This document shows positions 23,494-34,905 of a stretch of 64,000 nucleotides of DNA, one piece after another. Made by a program: the position numbers and the translations under genes. Source of the stretch: Gnetum montanum. Taxonomy: Eukaryota; Streptophyta; Gnetopsida; Gnetales; Gnetaceae. Each line of letters opens with the position of its first letter. The first letter of the stretch is position 1. The stretch is from positions 246,821-310,820 of the forward strand of contig MNCI01003962.1 in the NCBI GenBank assembly GCA_015680685.1. Direction: 5' to 3'. Under the pieces are notes generated by a model, which made no database searches, was not told where the DNA came from, and saw nothing but the letters and a program-made list of their open reading frames with translations.

Positions 23494-24425
23494 TGATGAG
23501 TGGCGAGGTACCCATACATCCAACCATATGAATCACAAAGCATTCATACATGATCTAGTTGAACTTCGTGGACTTTATAGTTTTTGGTGCACTAGTCTTC
23601 TAGGATTTGAACCTTGCCTTAAGGTTCTTCATTATCTTCCCAATTACACTTGTGACGTACACTAGTATGGTTAATTGTAATTAATATATTTGACTTTTAT
23701 CATTTTATATTTTATGGGTTTGGTGTTTAAAGAAAAATAAATTAGTTCGACTAACTAATTTGATTTAACTAATTAACTAATATCTAAGTAGTTCTAACAT
23801 AAGCATCCATTCCCACTTTCTGTACATGTCCTGAACCCATGTATCCACTGCTGGGTTACCAAGTGCTATGTTATTAGATGTACCAAGAAATAACACTATT
23901 TGGATTACCAAGAAAATAAATGTTACGCTCAAAGTGGTCATACTTATGTGTTTAATCTATCTAACTTATCTTATTTAATTACTTCATTAACTTCACTGCT
24001 GGAAAAAATTTAATAAAGAATTGAAAAAATTTAATAAATAATTGAAAACATTAAATGCATATATAAAATATTTAATCTATCTAGAATGTTGCAAGATTTA
24101 TCAGAAAGTTCATCTTTATTACTACACATACTATCATGCTCATGTACAACAATGCTTGAATAAAGATCTATACACTCAATGACTCTTACTATGGGCACTC
24201 AGGAGAAAACTTTTAACTTTCAAATGAGCAAACTATAAGTGTTTCATTGTTACTAAAATCTAAATTGTTATAAATGTGGCTAGTAGGTGCGTATTTATAG
24301 TTGAATACACACACTATGTTGATAGGGCCTCGTTGACACATGATATGATGCGTCGACTAGGCCTCGTCAACAAGATTGCATCAACAAGGCCTCATTGATG
24401 TAGCCAACAGAATTGTGAGTCATCA
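23494..24425 (-). repeat. Athila 5' LTR (932 bp)
   Basis: On the minus strand the LTR runs TGATGACTCAC...CACTCATCA. Its U3 has three ~28-34-bp units centred on GGCCT at 24326, 24360 and 24388, each close to the palindrome GTTGACGAGGCCTCGTCAAC. A TATA box (CTATAAATAC, 24291-24300) follows about 30 bp downstream. The outer ~260 bp match the left LTR. Confidence 0.85.
24326..24410 (-). promoter_or_regulatory. Athila LTR U3 palindromic array and TATA box
   Basis: Three near-palindromic units around GGCCTC lie just upstream of the TATA box at 24291-24300. A diverged pair of the same units, again followed by a TATA-like box, lies inside the element at 15,555-15,600. Inferred role: core promoter with binding sites for a dimeric factor. 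Confidence 0.6.
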
Positions 24426-24430
24426 TACAT
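24426..24430 (+). repeat. 5-bp target duplication TACAT, right (Athila)
   Basis: This matches 11934-11938 and directly follows the terminal ...AGTCATCA of the right LTR. Confidence 0.85.
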
Positions 24431-25690
24431 TAACTGCATATTGAATGTTGGGTCTTATTTTAGTCAAATACATTAGTTATCTAATCAATCACTTGGATTG
24501 TGTTGGATCTATTTCTGATCCTTCAACTTTTATTTTGAATTCAAAAGATATTGTAGTTATAGCTGCTATGGAATTCTTCATATTGTAATCTTGTAGTAAT
24601 TTGGTTGCATATTTCTTCTATGTTACAACTATCTTCCCTTGACCTTATTAAGTTTCCATTCCTATGTAGTAATGTGCTAGTCCTAGGTCTAAAATTTAAA
24701 ATTTCTACTTTAGGGTTAATTTGAAATCACTCAATGTTTGTTGATCCCTTCCAATAACTAGAATATCATCCACATGAAATTCTAATAATATTTGTAATTT
24801 TCCATTATTATTTTAATAGAAAAATTTCTGATCTTTCAATGATTTTTGAAACTTATGATTTCTTAGAAATGCTTCCATTTATTGATACCATGTTCTAGGG
24901 TCTTGCTTTAACCCATACAAAATTTTCTTCAATTTATACACCTTGTCTTCATTCTATATGAAACCTTTCAACTATTTCATGTAAATTTATTCTTCTACCT
25001 CACCATATAAAAAATTTAATTTCACATCAATTTGATATAATCTCTAGCAATCTCTGATTGCTATTGCAATCATCACTCTCAATGTTTTCATTCTTGTTGT
25101 AGGTGTGCATGTCTCCTTGTAGTTAACTCTAGTTGTAAGAAAAGAAACCTCTAGTTACCAATTTGACCTTATACTTATATAGGCTTTTATTTTCTTTTAA
25201 TTTGTAGTGAACACCCATTTGTTCAACGTAATGTTCTTGTTAACTAGTCTTAGTACCAATTTCTATATCTTTTGTTTGATCATCATGTTGAATTCTACTT
25301 CCATGGCATCCTTCCAATGACATTTTGTAAGCACTTTCTTCACATTTTTTGGTGTTTACTTATCTAGTATATTTATACAAACACAAATTCCTCATTGAAT
25401 TGCCTTCATTGATTTCTATTCATTATAGGTTTATTAATATCTCTTGGCAATATTTCTGCTACACTTTCAATTATCGTTTGCTACCATTTTGGCCTCTTTT
25501 GCTAATCATATGGTCTTTTTCCTTCTTGATGACCTTAATGGATTCTTTAGACCTATTGTACCTCTTAAGGATATATTGAGGTGTAGTTAAAAATGATGGT
25601 TTAGCTAAGAATTTTTTATGTAACATTGAACCCAAATATAACCCAACTCATAACTGAATAATGACTAGATTCTTCCAGTTGGTTGGCCAC
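24431..25690 (-). pseudogene. Copia reverse transcriptase, N-terminal and central part
   Basis: Minus-strand translation gives NKWVFTTN, QIDVKLNFLYGEVEE, KKILYGLKQDPRTWYQ, FHVDDILVIGRDQ, YATKLLQDYNMKNS and YLTKIRPNIQYAVNV, the standard order for Ty1/copia RT. The catalytic pair appears as HVDDILVIG. Stops and frameshifts occur throughout. The frame stops at AVNV, where the Athila element inserted, and resumes at 11,933. Confidence 0.85.
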
Positions 25691-25756
25691 ATGTTATAAG
25701 AATTTTTTGCAAAACAATGTGGTGGGCTTTAGAGGTTGGTTTTAAGGGGTCCTATA

Positions 25757-28380
25757 ATGACTTTCCAGTGTGGAAGCAACTCAATTCAAATAGACAACAA
25801 CATGATGAGAAAAAGATACTAGAAAACTTGTAAGGATTGTAAAGTCATTTTAGAGAAAGCCTTACAAGCCAACATAGACTTATAGTAATGAATTTGATTA
25901 TCAAAATTTGTTTCAATAGGAACCCTAGAAAATAAGTATCTTGTCTAAAATGTTGGAATTTAAAGAAAAAAAGGATTAAAATTAAAGGATAAATTATGTG
26001 GAATGACCTTGGGTTTGAACTTAACTAAAAATGATAGCTAGAGTTAAATGAAAAGTTGTGTTGAGAAGATAGGAAAGGACATCCTTGGAGTTTCAAAAGA
26101 AAATAAGTACATTCAAAAGGAAACATGGTTGTGGAGCAAAAAAATACAATGTTGAAACTGAAAATAAGTATTTTAAAGAGTCACAATAGAGTAGGAAAAA
26201 AGATCACTTTGAAATATAAATGATTGCCAAAACATGGTGAAAAAGGATAGTAAGCAAGGATAAACTTGGTCATTTTGATACCTTTTATGAGAAGCTAAGA
26301 ACAACAAAGGGTTAGAAATTGATGTAAAAACTAGTCCAAGACTTGAAATAAGAGCACAAACATATTGGCCATTTTAGATGCATCAATTCAAACAACAAAA
26401 GAAATTTATTTTCAAATAAATAAATCTTGGAACAATGGAGGATCTATTTTTAGGAGTGTATTAATGAAGAATTTCCTATAGATGAAGTTAATGGCATCAA
26501 ATTGAAAGTAGGAATGACAAACTATATATATGCCTATAAAGTTATTTTTTAAAACCCTCATGAAGATGAAGAATGGTAAAGTGATAGCACCACATGGCAT
26601 CCAAATGGCATCCAAATGGGATCCCTATAGAAGCATAGAAGTCTATGGGAGATATAGGGATTGCATGATTAACAACATTATTTAACAAGATTAGGGATGG
26701 AAAATGCCATATGATAAGAGAAAAAGAAATATAGTATGAATCTACAAGATTAAGAAAAACATTGAAAACTATGAAAACTATAAAATCTGATGAGTCATAT
26801 CACAAAGTTATGATAAAGAGATATACAAAAAAGTTTAAAGTAAGAATTAACTATTTTTTTAGAATCAATTTGACTTTATACTTGGAATATCAACTCTTGA
26901 ATTTGTTTTCTTACTAAGATAGTTGATGTAAAAATTTAGAGTAAGAATAGAAGTTTACATACAATTTTCATTAATTTGTAGAAAGCTTAAGTAGATTTCC
27001 CGTAGGGATTATTTGATGGAAATTAAAGAGGAAAGATATTCCTATTGGGTACATTAAGGCTATTTAAGATATGTAAGATGAAGCCACAAATCAAGCTTGC
27101 ATTACATGTGGTGAGACCATGAACTTCCCCATGAAGGTAGTGCTACATCAAGTATATGCTGCAAGCCCTTAATTGGTGGTTATTATTATGAATGAGCTAA
27201 CTAAAGAAATTCAAGATGATATTCCTTGTTGTATAATCTTTGCAAATGATATTGTATTGGTGAAAAAATTTAAGGAAGCCTTGCCTATGAAAATGAAGAC
27301 TTGAAGAAGTATCCTAGAATCAAAAGAGTTGAGAATTAGTAAAAGTAAGATGAAATATATTAAGTTCATTTTTAGCGGAATTGTAGATAATGAGAATATG
27401 AAGATTAGAATTAAAAACCAAGAAGTTACTAAACATAACCAATCCAAATATTTGGAGTCATTTGTTTAAATGAATGGTAATATTAACAATAATGTGATAG
27501 ATAGAATTGAAGTAGGATGGATGACATGATGAGAAGTTGGTGGTGTGCATTTTTATAAAAGAATTCATGCTAGTTTGAAGAAAATGTTCTACAAAAATGC
27601 TATCAAACCAACAATAATTTATGGTGTGAAATGTTAGCCTATCAAAAAGCATCAGGCTCCTACTGTGTGTAGGTTGTAGAGATACATGCACTTTAGTGGA
27701 TGTTGGGCATCACTAGGAAAGATCGAATCAACAATTTTTTTTTATTAGAGGAAGTTTCAAGGTAGCACCCATAGATGAGAAGATATATATATATAAGTTA
27801 TCTTAGATGGTTTTGTCATGTGTTTCAAAGATTAAAGAATGCATTCAATGGAAGAAATCACTTTAATAAAATCATGGGGAAGCAACAAATAGGTAGATCT
27901 AAACATCTTTATTGCAAGCACTAGCTTTGTTATATATTTATAATATATATCTATAATTTGGCCAAGAGAATATCTTTTGTTCTCATAAAGAAAGATCTCC
28001 ATCCTTACCAAATCCTCTGCATTCTTGTATAGAAAATTATTTAGTAAAGAAATAAAAAATATGGCATATATTCCTAACTATATGGTTTGTTTTACTAAAT
28101 AAATAGGTAGGTTACATGTAATAAAATTGCCTAGAATCATGGTATATAAAGCTCCCACACAAATATGCAACACAAAACCAAACAAAAATAAATTTGAGAT
28201 TTGAAATTGTGTGAATTCGTGATAAAATGATTGATTAAATTTGATTTAGTGTCACCGATATGCTCTCCTAGAGCATTATGGATGGAATATTATTGACTAT
28301 TACTGATCTATGATTTGTAATTGGCCTCCCAACCACAATAAGGAAAATATATCCAAGATTTGGATGCTAATTATTATTTG
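25757..28380 (+). pseudogene. RTE reverse transcriptase fragment
   Basis: Reading in shifting plus frames shows, in order, CKDCKVI, LGVSKENKYIQKETWLWSKKIQ, QFDFILG.ST, FANDIVLV, ISKSKMKYIKFIFSG, NQSKYLES and AIKPTIIYGVKC.PIK. These match the conserved order of plant RTE polymerases. The catalytic FADD is FAND, a G-to-A change. Dense stops and several frameshifts make it inactive. The last ~80 bp are the untranslated 3' end. Confidence 0.85.
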
Positions 28381-28458
28381 AGCCTTAATAGAAGAGCATG
28401 ATGAAAAAAAATCATGTAGCCAACCCCATGTAGTTGGGATAAGGCTATGATGATGATG

Positions 28459-28476
28459 AAACAACTATGCATAAGT
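28459..28476 (+). repeat. 18-bp target-site duplication, right copy (RTE)
   Basis: This matches 7077-7094 without a mismatch and follows directly the (TGA)n-like tail of the RTE element. Confidence 0.85.
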
Positions 28477-28799
28477 TTCAAAAACTTTTAGAAAAAACCA
28501 TAAAGGATAACACAAGAAAATGCTCTTAAGGATTTGGATTTAAAATGGGAGCTAGAGTAGGAGTAGGTGATAAGATGCATGGGGGCTCAAACATGGTAGT
28601 TGGATAGGAGCTTAGGGGTGAGGACACTAGTGGTGCTTTAGGGGAGGCCTAGCTAGTGGTTGGCAAGAGGAACCTGTTAGGGGTTTTGGAAACTTGGGGA
28701 GTGGTGCCTCAGCCATGTGTGAAAAAGGTTTGTTGGGTGAGGTTGATGCCTCGAATGTCTTTGGCACTTCGTCCTAGGTTGAGGGATCTCTGTCATTAC

Positions 28800-29860
28800 A
28801 AGTTCCTATTTTGGCTTTGGAGGGTTTGTGTACTATAGAGTGGAGTCTTAATGGTAGATTCATTTTCAATGGAGTGAGACCCAAGATGGAGTTCATCAAA
28901 AAGTGGGTTGTTGAAACTTGGAAATTGGAGAATGTTGGAGTGCAAAGCATATCAAAGGAACTCATACTCTTTTTTTTCTGAAGTGTTGAGAATTAACATT
29001 AGCTGCTCCATGGGGGTCTATGGTTTTTTGGCACTAGAGGCCTGGCCCTTATGCTATGGCACCTGAGTGCACATAGGGACTCGAACCTTTTCTCCTACAC
29101 ACTCATCTAGATTAGGATCTCAGGCATCCCTTGGAAACTTTGGGCACCATCATTTTTAACATTTTTTGGCTACTTTTTTCAAAGAGTTCATTTTATTCGA
29201 TAAGTTTACTACTTCAATGGAACATATGTGATTCGTTAGATTTTATGTTTGGAGGTCCCTTTCCCCAAAGGACCTTGTCAAGGAAGTCATTTTAGACCTC
29301 CCTTATGGGGAAGATCATATCTTAGTGGAGTACAAATATTTGATGGCTGAAATAACCTTGAGGACTCCCATAGCTAGCCAGACCCATTGTATGATCTATG
29401 GGAAACCTAACCATCTTGCAAAGGCCTACAAGGCCAAGGCTAACATAAGAAAACAAATAGATGAGGATGGATGGATGAAGGTAATGTGGCAAGGCTCAAA
29501 AGGAAACCAAGGGTTGGATGGAGTTTGGCAAGGAGTTAGGCTAGCTGACGGGGACCTTCGAGTCACTAGGTGGATCCACATTTGAAAAGCCTAGTGTTAT
29601 GGGCATAACAAAGGTATCAATTATGCCTTCAATGTTGAGCCCTTGTAAACCTCTTGAGGAGGGGTTTTACATGACTCATGATTCTCTCAAGAACAAGAAA
29701 GAGCTACCCCTGCTCAAGGACTGGGTGTCGATGGTGCATGAATCTACCAAATTGAGTATAGGGGAGGTATCCCAACCAAATGTAGAGAATGGAAATGGGT
29801 TCCAAGTTTTAGCAAATGTAGGGAAACTTGGCAAACCACCCACGTGACTAGTCCATAATA
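28800..29860 (+). pseudogene. L1 ORF1 (gag-like), interrupted by a SINE
   Basis: The reading gives LNGRFIFNGVRPKMEFIKKW before the SINE and FVRFYVWRSLSPKDLVKEVI after it. A decayed zinc knuckle follows at about 29,385-29,430: HCMIYGKPNHLAKAYK, where two of the Cys positions are Tyr. It would be the nucleic-acid-binding protein of the LINE. Confidence 0.65.
28970..29178 (-). mobile_element. SINE inserted antisense in L1 ORF1
   Basis: The ~209-bp insert has on the minus strand an A-box-like TGCCTGAGATC (from 29,126), a perfect B box GGTTCGAGTCC (29,087 to 29,077) and a terminal A run (T run at 28,970-28,977). Flanks TCAAAGGAACTCAT (28,952) and TCAAAGAGTTCAT (29,179) look like a diverged duplication. 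The protein also repeats: SKELIL on the left, KEFILF on the right. Confidence 0.65.
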
Positions 29861-29942
29861 GGTAGACTCAATTGGAAATTGACATGGGAATCCAAATGAC
29901 CTTGAAAAATGTTTATAAGTAGTAGTCTATAGGTTGACCATG

Positions 29943-32840
29943 AAGATCATGGTTTGGAATTGTAGGGGCCAAGGTACCCCTTATAAGTAGTATACCTTGA
30001 AGGAGATTGTGCATAGAGAAAAGTGTGACATTGTTTGTCTATAAGAAACCAAGTTGTAACAAAAAGAATCTGAATTGTTGCATTGTGATGGGTGGTAGGT
30101 GCATCAAGCTACTAGTTGTGGGAGGGCTAAAGGATTAGCTATCATTTCTAGGCTTTCCTTCCAACCTTTGGATTCCTCAACTTGGAGTATCATTGTTCAG
30201 CTAGCTTCCTTGGGCCACTGGCTCATTAACTTCTATGGGGCTCAAGATTGGGAGGAGAGGTTAAAAGAGCTCTAGAAAATTGCATTGATCATTATTGATT
30301 GATGTCAATGGATCCTAGTTGGGGATTTCAACCAGAGTCTTCATGCCTGGGAGAAATTAGGAGGAGACCTTGCTACCTCCCACCCCCTTCGCCCTTGGTA
30401 GTGAGTAGTTCGTACAATTCTTCTAGTAGCATGACCTTGTGGATTCAATATTATAGACTACCTCTTTACTTGGAGCAATTGGAAGCAATGGAGAGATAGG
30501 ATAATGTCCCCAATTATAGACTAATATGTTAGACTAGCTATCAGTCTCACCTTTCATTCTCACACTTTAGGTTTAAGAGGGTCTAGCTTTTGAAGCTATG
30601 GTTAAGACTACTCATGTCTGGAATTTGGGATAAGTATCCTTTGAAGTGGGATCCTTGAGACTTTTTAAAAAATAATCTAAAAATCTTGAAGAAGGAAATC
30701 CATTCTAAGAAGGAGGAGAAATATGCTTTACAAACACATTGTGGGATGTTGCAGAAGAAGCTAGTGGATATTCAAGTGAGGTAGGAAGCTAGGGAATCTC
30801 TGGTTCAAGAGGAACAAGAGATTCTAGAAAATCTCTAAGGGTTGGATAGGAAAGAAGCTGAATACTAGCAATAGTGATCTAGAAATAGATGGCTCAAGGA
30901 TGGGGATCAGCCTACCCATTTCTTATTTTTGGTTGCTAAGGTGAATAACCTTTTGAAGAAGTTTCCTTGGATAACATAGGGAGAGAAAAAGCTAGTTCAA
31001 GCTTAGGAGTTTGCACAAGCCTTTCAAACCTATTGGGTTGATATCTAGAAAGACAAGGATAAGCTCTTGCTCTTGGTTCTAGTGTAATATATGCTCACTT
31101 GGGAGGATAACCATATGTTTCTTGCACTTGCTACCTGGCAAAAGCTGGAGGATGTCATGGCCGATCTAAAGCTTGGCAAGGCTCTAGGCCTTGATGGGTG
31201 GCTTATGGAATTTTTTAGGGAATTCACTAATGTTCTTGGAAGGAATGTTCTTGATGATTTCAATGCCATAATTAGATGGGAAGAAATTCACCATGAGATC
31301 AATTGTTCCAGGATTATGCTTATACTGAAGACAACAACTCCCACTGATCCTTTCCAATTTCAACCAATCAAGGTGTGCAACACATTACTTTGATTATTTA
31401 AAAAGATGATTGTAAGGTGGTTAGCTCCTCTCATGTCAGGGCTCATGAGCAATAATCAAGTTGGTTTTGTTAAAGAGAGATATTTGCAGGACCAAGTGAT
31501 ACTGCAATAAGAAATCATGAACTCCCTCCAAATGATGCACTATCCAAGTATGTGCTTTAAATTAGACATAATAAAAGCTTACAATATTGTTAGCTGGGAA
31601 GCCATGAGGGAAATTATGATTTGGAAGGGCCTCAATCCTAGTTTTGTTGATCCATATGTTCATTTTCAATCCTCCATGGCTTACTCATTTAACATAGAAG
31701 GTAATCTTTAAGGGTTTTCCTCCCTTGGTAGAGGTCTCAAGTAGGGGGATCCTTTATCCTCTTAGTTGTTCATACTTGTCATGGATACCTTGCAAGTGTA
31801 TTTTCATGTGAAGGGGGTTCATGGGATTAACATCACTGGTGTGGATTGTCTAGTAGAGTATTTAACTTATAACACTATTTTTTTACTAGGGCCATGCTAC
31901 CGCAAGCATTGGCGATGGACAAAGCCCTTAACAGGATGGCCCAGGAGATTGGGCTGGAAATCAACAAGGTGAAATTGATGCTTTATATAACTAATACAAA
32001 TGGGATCATTAGGAGAAGAATTACCCAGATGTTAGGCATCATGCCTAGGGCTAAATAAGACTCTTACTTAGGATTCCTAATTTTTGCATGGCATAGAAAA
32101 CATGCATGGCTGAAGTTTGTTCAATAGTTGTAACAAAGGGTTAGGCACTGGACTATGCAATTTCTAAACAAGAAAGGGAGAATTCTCCTTACTACATCTA
32201 TCCTATCTACCATTGTTAGATTCATGGCATTGGTTGCCTCCTCCTTAAAAGACATTATTGGCAAGATGGATTAGTTGATCAGAAGGTTCATCTAGTTGGG
32301 GGGAAAAGGGGACAACCTCCTACACTTTGTAAGTTGGGATATCATTGCTTAACCTAGGGAGGTGGGTGGCCATGTGGTCCTACAGTTTATGGACATTGTG
32401 CTCATGGGACAACAAATATTTTGCATCAATTAACCTAGAAAAGAATTAACCGAGAATCATGTATAAGGATCATGAATAATAAGTACCAATGCTGGATGGT
32501 GGAAATCATGATTTGCTCATTTAGAGATGATTGTATCATCATGTTCAAGAAATGACACACTTGGTTATGATGGAGGAACCTACACACCTAATCATTAAGC
32601 ATAAGTATTTGAAAATGGTAGGTTGAATGCTAATCTGGCATCATAGTTTGCCTAAAATGTTAAAGGTCTTCCTTTAGTTGGTGAATCATCCTGTGCTCCC
32701 AGTGCAAGTTAAGTTGAAAAGATGTGGGTTAAAAATTAATGATAGGTGCCTATCCTATTTTTGGGAACCAGAGGAATGAAGGCATTTTACCTATAATTGT
32801 CCTTTTGCTACTACCACTTGGTGGGCGACTAGAATCTCCC
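29943..32840 (+). pseudogene. L1 ORF2 (endonuclease, reverse transcriptase, zf-RVT)
   Basis: It opens MKIMVWNCRGQGTPYK, then KCDIVCL-stop-ETKL and ILVGDFNQSLHAWEK for the endonuclease. The RT shows LGLDGWLMEFFREF, PIKVCN, NNQVGFVKERYLQDQ, CFKLDIIKAYN, and GLK-stop-GDPLSS-stop-LF, where TAG replaces Gln. The YADD-like box is YLTYNT, so the active site is lost. QVKLKRCGLKINDRCLSYF near 32,710 is the zinc-binding C-terminal region. It is mostly in a few frames with many TAG stops. Confidence 0.85.
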
Positions 32841-32950
32841 CGCCTCTCAAGCTAGATGGAGACTCCAAGTCAACTACAATTTTGTGGAGCCTTTGGACAT
32901 CTTGAAACAATTTAATCTTTTAGAATTTACCTTTTTTGCCTCTTATGTAG

Positions 32951-33210
32951 GTGGCTACCATTGGTGTGAGATTGTGGAAGGAGGTGACTATTAGCATGGG
33001 GGCTATTCTAACCTACAAACCATATTGTGCTAAATTTCAAGGGATGCCAGAATTATGGGTCCTTGTTACATGTGTGGACTGGGTTGATTTCCTACCAATG
33101 CTAGTTGGGAACCTTAATTTGCTGGATGACACTTTTTTCATCAATTGGCACATGGAGACTACTACCTTCCATGGAGTGAGGATTGATCTCATTGAGGAGG
33201 CATTGGTGTG
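32951..33210 (+). pseudogene. Coding-like exon of unknown gene, plus strand
   Basis: An open frame of 86 codons (VATIGVRLWKEVTISMGAIL ... LIEEALV) follows a good acceptor (TTTTTTGCCTCTTATGTAG) and runs into the assembly gap. I do not recognise the family. It may be the 5' part of the coiled-coil frame on the other side of the gap. Confidence 0.4.
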
Positions 33211-33270
33211 NNNNNNNNNNNNNNNNNNNNNNNNNNNNNNNNNNNNNNNNNNNNNNNNNNNNNNNNNNNN
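33211..33270. other. Assembly gap (60 N)
   Basis: Sixty undetermined bases. The true length may differ. Confidence 0.99.
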
Positions 33271-34245
33271 GAAGACATATCTAGTATGTGAAGGCCTTCT
33301 TCCCTAGGATAGTGCCATAGACTATGAGCAGGTAGGTACCCAAGTCTGCACTACCCCCATTTTAGCAAGACATTATGGAGTTGATAAAGAATTTCTTTGT
33401 CTAGTCTAGGAACATGTGGAAATTATATGGGGTGCACTTCTCATTTCTGAAGTATTTGTGTTTGGGATGAATGGTTAACATTCCTAAGTTTTTTCTAACA
33501 ACACTATAGTGGAGGTAACCAGGGAGGCAGTTAGGGCCCATTCTTGCTTTGTGGTGAGATGCATACCTGGTACTAGTACCACAAGAGCTCATTAGGCACT
33601 ACAACTCAATCTATGTCTAACAATGACATGTGGAGAATGTTTATATGGATGTGAATAACTCCAAATCTGATGTTTCAGGGTAGGAGCTATGGTAGGTTGG
33701 GCCACTAATGGAGGCCAATTCTTGTGGATGGGCTAACTTGCTTGCCAATTGGGACCAAGAGCACAAACAATATATGGTGAAGAGAGCTAAAGAGGAGGTG
33801 GCCTTGTGGACACACTCAGAGGAGCATTAGGACTAGAAGTGCCAACATCAGATTGTGGAAAGAGCTATGGAGGAGGTGGCATTATGAAGATGCACTGAGG
33901 GGTGGTGGATCTGGAGAGCTAAGTGGTAGGAAAGGGAGGAGGGATTCTAGAGGTAATTGCTACAAGAGGATATTAATCATTAGGAGATGGTTAAGGAGCT
34001 ACTATTGTAGAAGGAGATGGAGGACATGGTGACTAGGGCTACTTTTGAGGAAGAACTCTGCAGGTAGCTAAAAGCCAAAATCCAGTAGGAAGAGATTAAT
34101 AAGTAGGCACAAGAGTAGGAGGAAGAGATGTAGTGGGAGAATGAGCACCTAGAGGATGAACAACTACAATGATAGTAGGACTATGCACATGAGCATAACA
34201 CTACCTCTTGGCTCTATGAGGATAAAGGCCTTATGTTATGATGAA
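33271..34245 (+). pseudogene. Decayed coiled-coil protein, plus strand
   Basis: One frame runs about 960 bp with roughly 29 in-frame stops, by my count 21 TAG, 5 TGA and 3 TAA, and no frameshift. If TAG is read as Gln, the frame gives a globular part (LYGVHFSFLKYLCLG, MVNIPKFFLTTL) and then a highly charged coiled coil (KRAKEEVALWTHSEEH, EDMVTRATFEEELCR, WENEHLEDEQLQ). The layout (globular, then coil) is like the extra ORFs of the Athila-type elements, but I cannot align it to them with confidence. Confidence 0.55.
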
Positions 34246-34905
34246 CATTAAATAGGTAATCTTCTTGGCAAGCACATAGGTGCTTCATTCAGAGGACATC
34301 TGTAAAATTGCATCCAAAACTTGGGAAGACCTTGATTGGCTTAATTACAAGTTGTTTTCTCTCCCATCCATCAAGAAATTCACCTATCTTATTAGGGAGG
34401 TGAAATCATTATTCATCATGATAACACAGTTTTCCTAGCTATCAACAATGTAGACATAGAGTAAGGGTCTAAAGTAGAGCTTTAGAAAGAAGCTTCTAGC
34501 CATGAAGAGCAAAACCCAATAAGGCAAATGATGATAGCTATAAGCAACAAGATATATCATGGGATGAACTCATTTTTAACATCATAAGTGAAGGGGATGG
34601 TGAATATAAGCTTGTGCAAAGTAGACCTTACTCACTTCCAAATCTTGCAAAGATTAGGAAGAATCTACACATGTGAATTTTTCCTTAACCTTCTCATGCC
34701 CCTATGACCAAATGCACTGATAGCCATGTAGCCTTACTTTTCTTTTGTAATTTATACATTTTTTTTTCACTCTTTATGCATGTAGCCTATGCATGTAGTC
34801 TAAGTTCATTTACATTTTTACTCATTTGCTACAACCTTTCTTTATTTTTACTTATGTCATAAACATCAAAAAAAGCACTATAAATATCCATATCTTTCAA
34901 ATCAT
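34246..34905. other. No gene seen
   Basis: The stretch between the coiled-coil frame and the 29-bp array is AT-rich. I see no coding frame or repeat. Confidence 0.4.

Larger units (their letters stand above)
11939..24425 (-). mobile_element. Athila-type Ty3/gypsy element with extra 3' ORF
   Basis: The element is 12.5 kb on the minus strand: 5' LTR (23,494-24,425), PBS, gag, protease, RT-RNase H, integrase, a 1.6 kb non-coding stretch, an internal promoter-like module, a mini-intron, an extra ORF, and a truncated 3' LTR (11,939-12,200). Its ends are TGATGA and TCATCA. The primer site resembles tRNA-Asp, and the RT motifs match the Athila/Tat branch. It is nested in copia with a perfect 5-bp duplication. 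All ORFs are dead. Confidence 0.85.
7707..25756 (-). mobile_element. Ty1/copia element nested in the RTE LINE (5' part missing)
   Basis: The order on the minus strand is RT (25,690-24,431), RNase H (11,933-10,957) and then the LTR-like block (10,112-7,707). ATGAC flanks the whole insert at 7702-7706 and 25757-25761, a 5-bp duplication as expected for copia. No gag, protease, integrase or second LTR is seen on the right, so the 5' half of the element appears deleted. The element is interrupted by an Athila element and an L1 tail. Confidence 0.75.
7095..28458 (+). mobile_element. RTE-clade LINE, interrupted by nested LTR elements
   Basis: The element is split into an endonuclease part (7,095-7,706) and a part from the end of the endonuclease through the reverse transcriptase to the 3' end (25,757-28,458). 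Translation joins across the insert: the left part ends ...FEYLMT and the right part starts MTF.CG.NS.QID. The 3' end reads 'aaccccatgtagttgggataaggct' in two conserved blocks followed by a TGA-rich tail, the hallmark of plant RTE elements. Both ORF parts carry many stops and frameshifts. Confidence 0.85.
28560..32940 (+). mobile_element. L1-type LINE with ORF1 and ORF2, decayed
   Basis: The order ORF1 (with a zinc-knuckle remnant), endonuclease, RT and C-terminal zf-RVT motif is that of plant L1 elements. Flanking duplications were not found, so boundaries are approximate. It lies just outside the RTE right duplication. ORF1 is interrupted by a SINE. Confidence 0.8.
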
